Shown here piece after piece: positions 1 through 12,519 of a stretch of DNA of 64,000 nt. The notes under the pieces were generated by a model, which saw only the letters and a program-made list of their open reading frames with translations, was not told where the DNA came from and made no database searches. Origin of the DNA: Lophius americanus (lineage: Eukaryota; Chordata; Actinopteri; Lophiiformes; Lophiidae). The stretch spans positions 930,001-994,000 of the forward strand of contig JBBDHG010000006.1 in the NCBI GenBank assembly GCA_037951165.1. The letters run 5' to 3'. Position numbers and translations under genes: made by a program. Within the stretch, counting starts at the first letter, position 1; each line of letters begins with the position of its first letter.

Positions 1-198
1 ACGGCTAACGGTTATGAAACGTATACGAAATGTTTATAAATTAACACGCCTAAGGCTTATAACATTAACACGCCTAATGTTTGACACGTATACGACATTT
101 TCCTAACATTAACACGCCTAATGTTTTGACACGTATACGACACGTTTATAACATTAACACGCCTAAGGTTTATAACATTAACACGCCTAATGTATGAC

Positions 199-208
199 AC
201 GTATACGT
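199..208. other. 10-bp palindrome in the GTCATTTTCC monomer variant (example)
   Basis: In a recurring monomer variant the B half reads ACGTATACGT followed by CATTTTCC. This extends the core palindrome to 10 bp, with additional outer arms ATGAC and GTCAT. The same variant recurs in many family I modules, for example near 3,799, 5,600, 7,488, 42,466 and 54,274, and serves as a module marker. Confidence 0.8.
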
Positions 209-697
209 CATTTTCCTAACATTAACACGCCTAATGTTTATGACACGTATACGACATGTTTTTTAACATCAACACGCCTAATGTTTTGACAGGTATACGA
301 CATGTCTATAACATTAACACGCCTAATGTTTGACACGTATACGACATGTTTATAAAATTAACAAGCCTAATGTTTGACACGTATACAACATGTTTATAAC
401 ATTAACACGCCTAAAGTTTATGACACGTATACGACACGTTTATAACCTTAACACCCCTAATGTTTATTAAACGTATACAATACGTTTATAACCTTAACAC
501 GCCTAATGTTTATGAGACGTATACGACACGTTTCTAACATTAACACGCCTAAGGCTTATAACATTAACACGCCTAATGTATATGACACGTATACGACACG
601 TTTATAACATTAACACGCCTAACGGTTATGACACGTATACGAAACGTTTATAACATTAACACGCCTAATGGTTATGACACGTATACGAAACGTTTGT

Positions 698-721
698 AAC
701 ATTAACACGCCTAAGGCTTAT
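698..721 (+). repeat. Reference 24-bp half-unit (A without B)
   Basis: Half A followed directly by another half A, usually with the linker CTAAGGCTTAT or CTAAGGTTTAT. These half-units recur every few monomers across the window. They fit recombination between the GTTTAT ends shared by halves A and B, with loss of B. I did not see the reciprocal form, B followed by B. Confidence 0.92.
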
Positions 722-742
722 AACATTAACACGCCTAATGTT
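722..742. other. Hairpin-capable inverted repeat in half A (example)
   Basis: AACATTA at 722-728 is the exact reverse complement of TAATGTT at 736-742, with the 7-nt loop ACACGCC between. Every A half with the TAATGTT linker has this 7-7-7 dyad. The TAAGG, TAACGG and TAAAG linkers break it. The pairing is exact in the sequence; extrusion as a cruciform or use as a protein site is inference. Confidence 0.85.
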
Positions 743-749
743 TATGACA

Positions 750-757
750 CGTATACG
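750..757. other. Palindromic core CGTATACG of half B (example)
   Basis: A perfect 8-bp palindrome centred on GTATAC, present in most B halves. Its centre lies about 21.5 bp after the centre of the half-A dyad and about 24.5 bp before the next one, near two helical turns each way. Variants with CGTATATG or CACATATAC lose it. Confidence 0.85.
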
Positions 758-1065
758 ACACGTTTATAACATTAACACGCCTAACGTTTATGACACGTAT
801 ATGACACGTTTATAACATTAACACGCATAACGGTTATTACACGTATACGAAACGTTTATAACATTAACACGCCTAAGGCTTATGACACGTATACGACATG
901 TCTATAACATTAACACGCCTAATGTTTATGACACGTAAACGACCTGTTTATAACATTAAAACGCCTAATGTTTAACATGTATACGACATGTTTATAGCAT
1001 TAACACGCCTAACGGTTATGAGACGAATACGACACGTTTATAACATTAACACACCTAAGGCTTAT

Positions 1066-1109
1066 AACATTAACACGCCTAATGTTTGACACGTATACGA
1101 CATGTTTAT
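1066..1109 (+). repeat. Reference 44-bp monomer variant
   Basis: Same unit with a linker two bases shorter (TGTTTGACACG in place of TGTTTATGACACG) and with ACATGTTT in place of ACACGTTT at the end of half B. A related 44-bp form has TGTTTCACACG. The 44-bp and 46-bp forms alternate irregularly. This alternation, not coding selection, produces the longer open frames. Confidence 0.93.
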
Positions 1110-2040
1110 AACATTAACACGCCTAATGTTTGACTCGTATACAACATGTTTATAACATTAACACGCCTAAGGTTTATGACGCGTATACGACACGTTTATA
1201 ACATTAACACGCCTAAGGTTTATAACATTAACACGCCTTATGTTTATGACACGTATACGACACGTTTATAACATTAACACGGCTAACGGTTATGACACGT
1301 ATACGAAACGTTTATAAATTAACACGCCTAAGGCTTATAACATTAACACGCCTAATGTTTGACACGTATACGACATTTTCCTAACATTAACACGCCTAAT
1401 GTTTTACACGTATACGACACGTTTATAACATTAACACGGCTAAGGTTTATAACATTAACACGCCTAATGTTTAAGACACGTATACGACACGTTTATAACA
1501 ATAACACGGCTAACGGTTATGACACGTATACAAAACATTTATGAATTAACACGCCTAAGGTTTATAACATTAACACCTCTAATGTATGACACGTATACGT
1601 CATTTTCCTAAAATTAACACGCCTAATGTTTATGACACGTATACGACATGTTTTTTAACATCAACACGCCTAATGTTTTGACAGGTATTCGACATGTCTA
1701 TAACATTATCACGCCTAATGTTTGACACGTATACGACATGTTTATAACATTAACAAGCCTTATGTTTGACGCGTATACAACATGTTTATAACATTAACAT
1801 GCCTAAAGTTTATGACACGTATACGACACGTTTATAACCTTAACACGCCTAATGTTTATGAGACGTATATGACACGTTTATAACATTAACACGCCTAATG
1901 GTTATGACACGTATACGAAACGTTTATAACATTAACACGCCTAAGGCTTATGACACGTATACGACATATCTATAACATTAACACGCCTAATGTTTATGAC
2001 ACGTATATGACCTGTTTATAACATTAAAACGCCTAATGTT

Positions 2041-2992
2041 TCACACGTATACGACATGTTTATAGCATTAACACGCCTAACGGTTATGAGACGTATACGA
2101 CACGTTTATAACATTAACACACCTAAGGCTTATAACATTAACACGCCTAATGTTTGACACGTATACGACATGTCTATAACATTAACACGCCTAATGTTTG
2201 ACAGGTATACGACATGTTTAAAACATTAACAAGCCTAATGTTTGACACGTATACAACATGTTTATAACATTAAAATGCCTAAAGTTTATGACACGTATAC
2301 GATACGTTTATAACCTTAACACGCCTAATGTTTATGAAACGTATACAATACATTTAAAACATTAACACGCCTAAGGTTTATGACGCGTATACGATATTTT
2401 TATAACCTTAACACGCCTAATGTTTATGAGACGTATACGACACGTTTCTAACATTAACACGCCTAACGGTTATGACACGTATACGAAACGTTTATAACAT
2501 TAAAACGCCTAATGTTTCACACTTATACGACATGTTTATAGCATTAACACGCCTAACGGTTATGAGACGTATACGACACGTTTATAACATTAACACACCT
2601 AAGGCTTATAACATTAACACGCCTAATGTTTGACACCTATACGACATGTCTATAACATTAACACGCCTAATGTTTGACACGTATACAACATGTTTATAAC
2701 ATTAACATGCCTAAAGTTTATGACACGTATACGATACGTTTATAACCTTAACACGCCTAATGTTTATGAAACGTATACAATACGTTTAGAACATTAACAC
2801 GCCTAAGGTTTATGACGCGTATACGATATTTTTATAACCTTAACACGCCTAATGTTTATGAGACGTATACGACACGTTTCTAACATTAACACGCCTAAGG
2901 CTTATAACATTAACACGCCTAATGTATATGACACGTATACGACACGTTTATAACATTAACACGCCTAACAGTTATGACACGTATACGAAACG
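2041..2992 (+). repeat. Tandem pair of a 476-bp segment, second copy shortened
   Basis: TCACAC followed by a TTATAGCATTAAC unit occurs at 2,041 and again at 2,517. Later markers (TTTTTATAACC at about 2,398 and 2,830) are 432 bp apart, so the second copy has lost one 44-bp monomer. The duplicated part ends near 2,450 in the first copy; the right limit of the second is uncertain. Confidence 0.65.
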
Positions 2993-3121
2993 TTTATAAC
3001 ATTAACACGCCTAAGGCTTATGACATTAACACGCCTAATGTTTATGACACGTATACGACACGTTTATAACATTAACAAGCCTAATGTTTGACACGTATAC
3101 AACATGTTTATAACATTAACA

Positions 3122-6100
3122 TGCCTAAAGTTTATGACACGTATACGACACGTTTATAACCTTAACACGCCTAATGTTTATGACACGTATACGACCTGTT
3201 TATAACATTAAAACGCCTAATGTTTCACACGTATACGACATGTTTATAGCATTAACACGCCTAACGGTTATGAGACGTATACGACACGTTTATTACATTA
3301 ACACACCTAAGGCTGATAACATTAACACGCCTAATGTTTGACACGTATACGACATGTGTATAACATTAACACGCCTAATGTTTGACACGTATACAACATG
3401 TTTATAACATTAACACGCCTAAGGTTTATAACATTAACACGCCTTATGACACGTATACGACCTGTTTATAACATTAAAACGCCTAATGTTTCACACGTAT
3501 ACGACATGTTTATAGCATTAACACGACTAACGGTTATGACACGTATACGAAACGTTTATAAATTAACACGCCTAAGGCTTATAACATTAACACGCCTAAT
3601 GTTTGACACGTATACAACATTTTCCTAACATTAACACGCCTAATGTTTGACACGTATACGACACGTTTATAACATTAACACGCCTAAGGTTTATAACATT
3701 AACACGCCTAATGTTTATGACACGTATACGACACATTTATGAATTAACACGCCTAAGGTTTATATCATTAACACGCCTAATGTATGACACGTATACGTCA
3801 TTTTCCTAACATTAACACGCATAATGTTTATGACACGTATACGACATGTTTTTTAACATCAACACGCCTAATGTTTTGACAGGTATACGACATGTCTATA
3901 ACATTAACACGCCTAATGTTTGACACGTAGACGACATGTTTATAACATTAACAAGCCTAATGTTTCACACGTATACAACATGTTTATAACATTAACATGC
4001 CTAAAGTTTATGACACGTATACGACACGTTTATAACCTTAACACGCCTAATGTTTATGAGACGTATACAATACGTTTATAACATTAACACGCCTAAGGTT
4101 TATGACCCGTATACGATATGTTTACAACTTTAACACGCCTAATGTTTATAAGACGTATACGACACGTTTATAACATTAACACGCCTAACGGTTATGAAAC
4201 GTATACGAAACGTTTATAACATTAACACGCCTAAGGCTTATAACATTAACACGCCTAAAGTTTATGAGACGTATACAATACGTTTATAACATTAACACGC
4301 CTAAGTTTCATGAGACGTATACGACACGTTTATAACATTAACACGCCTAAGGTTCATAACATTAACACGCCTAATGTTTATGACACGTATGCGACACGTT
4401 TGTAACATTAACAGGCCTAACAGTTATTACACGTATACAACACGTTTGTAACATTAACACGCCTAACAGTTATGACACGTATACGACACGTTTATAACAT
4501 TAACACGCCTAAGACTTATAACATTAACACGCCTAATGTTTGACCTGTATACGACATGTTTATAACATTAACACGCCTAACGTTTATGACACTTATATGA
4601 CACGTTTATAACATTAACACGCCTAACGGTTATGAGACGTATACGACACGTTTATAACATTAACACACCAACGCTTATAACATTAACACGCCTAATGTTT
4701 GACACGTATACGACATGTTTATAACATTAACTAGCCTAATGTTTGACACGTATACAACATGTTTATAACATTAACACGCCTAAAGTTTATGACACGTATA
4801 CAACACATTTATAACCTTAACATGCCTAATGTTTATGAGACGTATACAATACGTTTATAGCATTAACAAGCCTAAGGATTATGACGCGTATACGATATGT
4901 TTATAACCTTAACACGCCTAGTGTTTATGAGACGTATACGACACGTTTATAACATTAACACTCCTAAGGTTTATTACATTAACACGCCTAATGTTTATGA
5001 CACGTATACGACACGTTTATAACATTAACACGCCTAACGGTTATGACACGTATACGAAACGTTTATAACATTAACACGCCTAATGTTTATGACACGTATA
5101 CGACCTGTTTATAACATTAAAACGCCTAATGTTTCACACGTATACGACATGTTTATAGCATTAACACGCCTAACGGTTATGAGACGTATACGACACGTTT
5201 ATAACATTAACACACCTAAGGCTTATAACATTAACACGCCTAATGTTTGACACGTATACGACATGTTTATAACATTAACACGCCTAAGGTTTATGACGCG
5301 TATACGACACGTTTATTACATTAACACGCCTAAGGTTTATAACATTATTACGCCTTATGTTTATGACACGTATACGACACGTTTATAACATTAACACGGC
5401 TAACGGTTATGACACGTATACGAAACGTTTATAAATTAACACGCCTAAGGCTTATAACATTATCACGCCTAATGTTTAACACGTATACGACATTTTCCTA
5501 ACAATAACACGCCTAATGTTTGACACGTATACGACACGTTTATAACATTAACACGCCTAAGGTTTATAACATTAACACGCCTAATGTATGACACGTATAC
5601 GTCATTTTCCTAACATTAACACGCCTAATGTTTATGACACGTATACGACATGTTTTTTAACATCAACACGCCTAATGTTTTGACAGGTATACGACATGTC
5701 TTTAACATTAACACGCCTAATGTTTGACACGTATACGACATGTTTATAACATTAACAAGCCTAATGTTTGACACGTATACAACATGTTTATAACATTAAC
5801 ATGCCTAAAGTTTATGAAACGTATACGACACGTTTATAACCTTAACACGCCTAAGGTTTATGACGCGTATACGATATTTTTATAACCTTAACACGCCTAA
5901 TGTTTATGAGACGTATACGACACGTTTCTAACATTAACACGCCTAAGGCTTATAACATTAACACGCCTAATGTTTATGACACGTACATGACATGTTTATA
6001 ACATCAACGCGCCTAATGTTTGATACGTATATGACATGTCTATACCATTAACACGCCTAATGTTTGACACATATACCACATGTTTATAACATTAACACGC

Positions 6101-7639
6101 CTAATGTTTATGACACGTATATGACATGTTTATAACAGTAACAGGCCTAAGGCTTATAACATTAACACGCCTAATGTTTGACACGTATACGACATGTTTA
6201 TAACATTAACAAGCCTAATGTTTGACACGTATACAACATGTTTATAACATTAACATGCCTAAAGTTTATGAGACGTATACGACACGTTTATAACCTTAAC
6301 ACGCCTAATGTTTATGAGACGTATACAATACGTTTCTAACATTAACACACCTAAGGCTTATAACATTAACACGCCTAATGTTTGACACGTATACGACATT
6401 TTCCTAACATTAACACGCCTAATGTTTATGACACGTATATGACATGTTTATAACATCAACACGCCTAATGTTTGATACGTATATGACATGTCTATACCAT
6501 TAACACGCCTAATGTTTGACACATATACCACATGTTTATAACATTAACACGCCTAATGTTTATGACACGTATATGACATGTTTATAACAGTAACAGGCCT
6601 AAGGCTTATAACATTAACACGCCTAATGTTTGACACGTATACGACATGTTTATAACATTAACACGCCTAATGTTTGACACGTATACAACATGTTTCTAAC
6701 ATTATAACGCCTAAAGTTTATGACACGTATACGACACGTTTGTAACATTAACACGCCTAATGTTTATGACACGTATACGAGGCGTTTATAACATTAACAC
6801 GCCTAATGTTTATGACACATATACGACCTGTTTATAACATTAAAACGCCTAATGTTTCACACGTATACGACATGTTTATAGCATTAACACGCCTAACGGT
6901 TATGAGACGTATACGACACGTTTATAACATTAACACACCTAAGGCTTATAACATTAATACGCCTAATGTTTGACACGTATACGACATGTTTATAACATTA
7001 ACACGCCTAATGTTTGACACGTATACAATATGTTTATAACATTAACACGCCTAAGGTTTATGACGCGTATACGACACGTTTATAACATTAACACGCCTAA
7101 GGTTTATAACATTAACACGCCTTATGTTTATGACACGTATACGACACGTTTATAACATTAACACGGCTAACGGTTATGACACGTATACGAAACGTTTATA
7201 AATTAACACGCCTAAGGCTTATAACATTAACACGCCTAATGTTTGACACGTATACGACATTTTCCTAACATTAACACGCCTAATGTTTTACACGTATACG
7301 ACACGTTTATAACATTAACACGCCTAAGGTTTATAAAATTAACACGCCTAATGTTTATGACACGTATACGACACGTTTATAACAATAACACGGCTAACGG
7401 TTATGACACGTATACAAAACATTTATGAATTAACACGCCTAAGGTTTATAACATTAACACCTCTAATGTATGACACGTATACGTCATTTTCCTAACATTA
7501 ACACGCCTAATGTTTATGACACGTATACGACATGTTTTTTAACATCAACACGCCTAATGTTTTGACAGGTATACGACATGTCTATAACATTAACACGCCT
7601 AATGTTTGACACGTATACGACATGTTTATAACATTAACA
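3122..7639 (+). repeat. 4,518-bp higher-order repeat, copy 1
   Basis: Sequence from 3,122 reappears from 7,640 at a constant offset of 4,518 bp, and 3,122+4,518 is exactly where the next copy begins, so this is a direct tandem pair. Shared private marks include the GTAGACGAC change (about 3,927 and 8,445), the TTAAGTTTCATGAG-like AAGTTTCATG unit (about 4,311 and 8,829) and ACACACCAACGC (about 4,663 and 9,181). Confidence 0.85.
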
Positions 7640-10600
7640 AGCCTAAAGTTTATGACACGTATACGACACGTTTATAACCTTAACACGCCTAATGTTTATG
7701 ACACGTATACGACCTGTTTATAACATTAAAACGCCTAATGTTTCACACGTATACGACATGTTTATAGCATTAACACGCCTAACGGTTATGAGACGTATAC
7801 GACACGTTTATAACATTAACACACCTAAGGCTTATAACATTAACACGCCTAATGTTTGACACGTATACGACATGTGTATAACATTAACACGCCTAATGTT
7901 TGACACGTATACAACATGTTTATAACATTAACACGCCTAAGGTTTATAACATTAACACGCCTTATGACACGTATACGACCTGTTTATAACATTAAAACGC
8001 CTAATGTTTCACACGTATACGACATGTTTATAGCATTAACACGACTAACGGTTATGACACGTATACGAAACGTTTATAAATTAACACGCCTAAGGCTTAT
8101 AACATTAACACGCCTAATGTTTGACACGTATACGACATTTTCCTAGCATTAACACGCCTAATGTTTGACACGTATACGACACGTTTATAACATTAACACG
8201 CCTAAGGTTTATAACATTAACACGCCTAATGTTTATGACACGTATACGACACATTTATGAATTAACACGCCTAAGGTTTATATCATTAACACGCCTAATG
8301 TATGACACGTATACGTCATTTTCCTAACATTAACACGCATAATGTTTATGACACGTATACGACATGTTTTTTAACATCAACACGCCTAATGTTTTGACAG
8401 GTATACGACATGTCTATAACATTAACACGCCTAATGTTTGACACGTAGACGACATGTTTATAACATTAACAAGCCTAATGTTTCACACATATACAACATG
8501 TTTATAACATTAACATGCCTAAAGTTTATGACACGTATACGACACGTTTATAACCTTAACACGCCTAATGTTTATGAGACGTATACAATACGTTTATAAC
8601 ATTAACACGCCTAAGGTTTATGACCCGTATACGATATGTTTATAACCTTAACACGCCTAATGTTTATAAGACGTATACGACACGTTTATAACATTAACAC
8701 GCCTAACGGTTATGAAACGTATACGAAACGTTTATAACATTAACACGCCTAAGGCTTATAACATTAACACGCCTAAAGTTTATGAGACGTATACAATACG
8801 TTTATAACATTAACACGCCTAAGTTTCATGAGACGTATACGATACGTTTATAACATTAACACGCCTAAGGTTCATAACATTAACACGCCTAATGTTTATG
8901 ACATGTATGCGACACGTTTGTAACATTAACAGGCCTAACAGTTATTACACGTATACAACACGTTTGTAACATTAACACGCCTAACAGTTATGACACGTAT
9001 ACGACACGTTTATAACATTAACACGCCTAAGGCTTATAACATTAACACGCCTAATGTTTGACCTTTATACGACATGTTTATAACATTAACACACCTAACG
9101 TTTATGACACTTATATGACACGTTTATAACATTAACACGCCTAACGGTTATGAGACGTATACGACACGTTTATAACATTAACACACCAACGCTTATAACA
9201 TTAACACGCCTAATGTTTGACACGTATACGACATGTTTATAACATTAACTAGCCTAATGTTTGACACGTATACAACATGTTTATAACATTAACACGCCTA
9301 AAGTTTATGACACGTATACAACACATTTATAACCTTAACATCCCTAATGTTTATGAGACGTATACAATACGTTTATAGCATTAACACGCCTAAGGTTTAT
9401 GACGCGTATACGATATGTTTATAACCTTAACACGCCTAGTGTTTATGAGACGTATACGACACGTTTATAACATTAACAGTCCTAAGGTTTATTACATTAA
9501 CACGCCTAATGTTTATGACACGTATACGACACGTTTATAACATTAACACGCCTAACGGTTATGACACGTATACGAAACGTTTATAACATTAACACGCCTA
9601 ATGTTTATGACACGTATACGACCTGTTTATAATATTAAAACGCCTAATGTTTCACACGTATACGACATGTTTATAGCATTAACACGCCTAACGGTTATGA
9701 GACGTATACGACACGTTTATAACATTAACACACCTAAGGCTTATAACATTAACACGCCTAATGTTTGACACGTATACGACATGTTTATAACATTAACACG
9801 CCTAAGGTTTATGACGCGTATACGACACGTTTATTACATTAACACGCCTAAGGTTTATAACATTATTACGCCTTATGTTTATGACACGTATACGACACGT
9901 TTATAACATTAACACGGCTAACAGTTATGACACGTATACGAAACGTTTATAAATTAACACGCCTAAGAATTAGAACATTATCACGCCTAATGTTTGACTC
10001 GTATACGACATTTTCCTAACAATAACACGCCTAATGTTTGACACGTATACGACACGTTTATAACATTAACACGCCTAAGGTTTATAACATTAACACGCCT
10101 AATGTATGACACGTATACGTCATTTTCCTAACATTAACACGCCTAATGTTTATGACACGTATACGACATGTTTTTTAACATCAACACGCCTAATGTTTTG
10201 ACAGGTATACGACATGTCTTTAACATTAACACGCCTAATGTTTGACACGTATACGACATGTTTATAACATTAACAAGCCTAATGTTTGACACGTACACAA
10301 CATGTTTATAACATTAACATGCCTAAAGTTTATGAAACGTATACGACACGTTTATAACCTTAACACGCCTAAGGTTTATGACGCGTATACGATATTTTTA
10401 TAACCTTAACACGCCTAATGTTTATGAGACGTATACGACACGTTTCTAACATTAACACGCCTAAGGCTTATAACATTAACACGCCTAATGTATATGACAC
10501 GTATACGACACGTTTATAACATTAACACGCCTAATGTTTATGACACGTATATGACAAGTTTATAACATCAACGCGCCTAATGTTTGATACGTATATGACA

Positions 10601-11280
10601 TGTCTATACCATTAACACGCCTAATGTTTGACACATATACCTCATGTTTATAACATTAACACGCCTAATGTTTATGACACGTATATGACATGTTTATAAC
10701 AGTAACAGGCCTAAGGCTTATAACATTAACCCGCCTAATGTTTGACACGTATACGACATGTTTGTAACATTAACAAGCCTAATGTTTGACACGTATACAA
10801 CATGTTTATAACATTAACATGCCTAAAGTTTATGACACGTATACGACACGTTTATAACCTTAACACGCCTAATGTTTATGAGACGTATACAATACGTTTC
10901 TAACATTAACACACCTAAGGCTTATAACATTAACACGCCTAATGTTTGACACGTATACGACATTTTCCTAACATTAACACGCCTAATGTTTATGACACGT
11001 ATATGACATGTTTATAACATCAACACGCCTAATGTTTGATACGTATATGACATGTCTATACCATTAACACGCCTAATGTTTATGACACGTATATGACATG
11101 TTTATAACAGTAACAGGCCTAAGGCTAATAACATTAACACGCAAAATGTTTGACACGTATACGACATGTTTATAACATTAACACGCCTAATGTTTGACAC
11201 GTATACAACATGTTTATAACATTATAACGCCTAAAGTTTATGACACGTATACGACACGTTTGTAACATTAACACGCCTAA
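7640..11280 (+). repeat. 4,518-bp higher-order repeat, copy 2 (incomplete)
   Basis: Matches copy 1 at offset 4,518 up to about 10,488. There it carries one extra 46-bp monomer (offset 4,564). Near 11,080 it lacks one 44-bp monomer (offset 4,520). It stops matching at 11,281, about 0.88 kb short of a full copy. Length changes by whole monomers fit slippage or unequal exchange in monomer register. Confidence 0.85.
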
Positions 11281-11499
11281 GGCTTATAACATTAACACGC
11301 CTAATGTTTGACCTGTATACGACATGTTTATAACATTAACACGCCTAACGTTTATGACACTTATATGACACGTTTATAACATTAACACGCCTAACGGTTA
11401 TGAGACGTATACGACACGTTTATAACATTAACACACCAACGCTTATAACATTAACACGCCTAATGTTTGACACGTATACGACATGTTTATAACATTAAC
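11281..11499 (+). repeat. Short re-duplicated segment (copy of about 9,031-9,249)
   Basis: This stretch repeats the sequence at 9,031 at an offset of 2,250 bp, including ACACACCAACGC at 11,431 (9,181 in the source) and an ACCTGTATACG unit. It then switches to a copy of the segment starting at 10,275. Confidence 0.7.
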
Positions 11500-12519
11500 A
11501 AGCCTAATGTTTGACACGTACACAACATGTTTATAACATTAACATGCCTAAAGTTTATGAAACGTATACGACACGTTTATAACCTTAACACGCCTAAGGT
11601 TTATGACGCGTATACGATATTTTTATAACCTTAACACACCTAATGTTTATGAGACGTATACGACACGTTTCTAACATTAACACGCCTAAGGCTTATAACA
11701 TTAACACGCCTAATGTATATGACACGTATACGACACGTTTATAACATTAACACGCCTAATGTTTATGACACGTATATGACAAGTTTATAACATCAACGCG
11801 CCTAATGTTTGATACGTATATGACATGTTTATAACATTAACACGCCTAATGTTTATGACACGTATATGACATGTTTATAACAGTAACAGGCCTAAGGCTT
11901 ATAACATTAACACGCCTAATGTTTGACACGTATACGACATGTTTGTAACATTAACAAGCCTAATGTTTGACACGTATACAACATGTTTATAACATTAACA
12001 TGCCTAAAGTTTATGACACGTATACGACACGTTTATAACCTTAACACGCCTAATGTTTATGAGACGTATACAATACGTTTCTAACATTAACACACCTAAG
12101 GCTTATAACATTAACACGCCTAATGTTTGACACGTATACGACATTTTCCTAACATTAACACGCCTAATGTTTATGACACGTATATGACATGTTTATAACA
12201 TCAACACGGCTAATGTTTGATACGTATATGACATGTCTATACCATTAACACGCCTAATGTTTATGACACGTATATGACATGTTTATAACAGTAACAGGCC
12301 TAAGGCTTATAACATTAACACGCAAAATGTTTGACACGTATACGACATGTTTATAACATTAACACGCCTAATGTTTGACACGTATACAACATGTTTCTAA
12401 CATTATAACGCCTAAAGTTTATGACACGTATACGACACGTTTGTAACATTAACACGCCTAATGTTTATGACACGTATACGAGACGTTTATAACATTAACA
12501 CGCCTAATGTTTATGACAC
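11500..12519 (+). repeat. 1,225-bp-offset tandem copy of about 10,275-11,280
   Basis: AAGCCTAATG followed by GTACACAAC occurs at 10,275 and 11,500, offset 1,225. After a 44-bp monomer loss near 11,825 the offset becomes 1,181. The rare GCAAAATG change at 11,141 is repeated at 12,322 at that offset. The match ends near 12,460, where family II sequence begins. Confidence 0.78.

Larger units (their letters stand above)
722..767 (+). repeat. Reference full-length 46-bp monomer (A+B)
   Basis: This copy matches the apparent consensus. Half A is 722-745 and half B is 746-767. It has 16 A, 14 T, 10 C and 6 G, so about 35% G+C with C in excess on this strand, and four CpG dinucleotides. The next unit starts at 768. 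Because 46 is 3n+1, a run of these units shifts the reading frame and quickly meets a TAA stop. Confidence 0.95.
1..3121 (+). repeat. Family I satellite, leftmost mixed segment
   Basis: Mixed 46/44/24-bp units without one clear long period. The start of the window (ACGGCTAACGG) recurs at 1,279, an offset of 1,278 bp. The stretch around 1,359-1,544 recurs near 7,243 (offset 5,884). Many private changes, such as GCATAACGG near 815, suggest this part is less recently homogenised than the right half of the window. No gene is visible. Confidence 0.8.

Noticed and set aside
722..742. Hairpin in half A as a transcription terminator or small-RNA gene
   Set aside because: The 7-bp stem has only one G/C pair and no T-run follows. 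It occurs at most monomers, so it is a property of the satellite.
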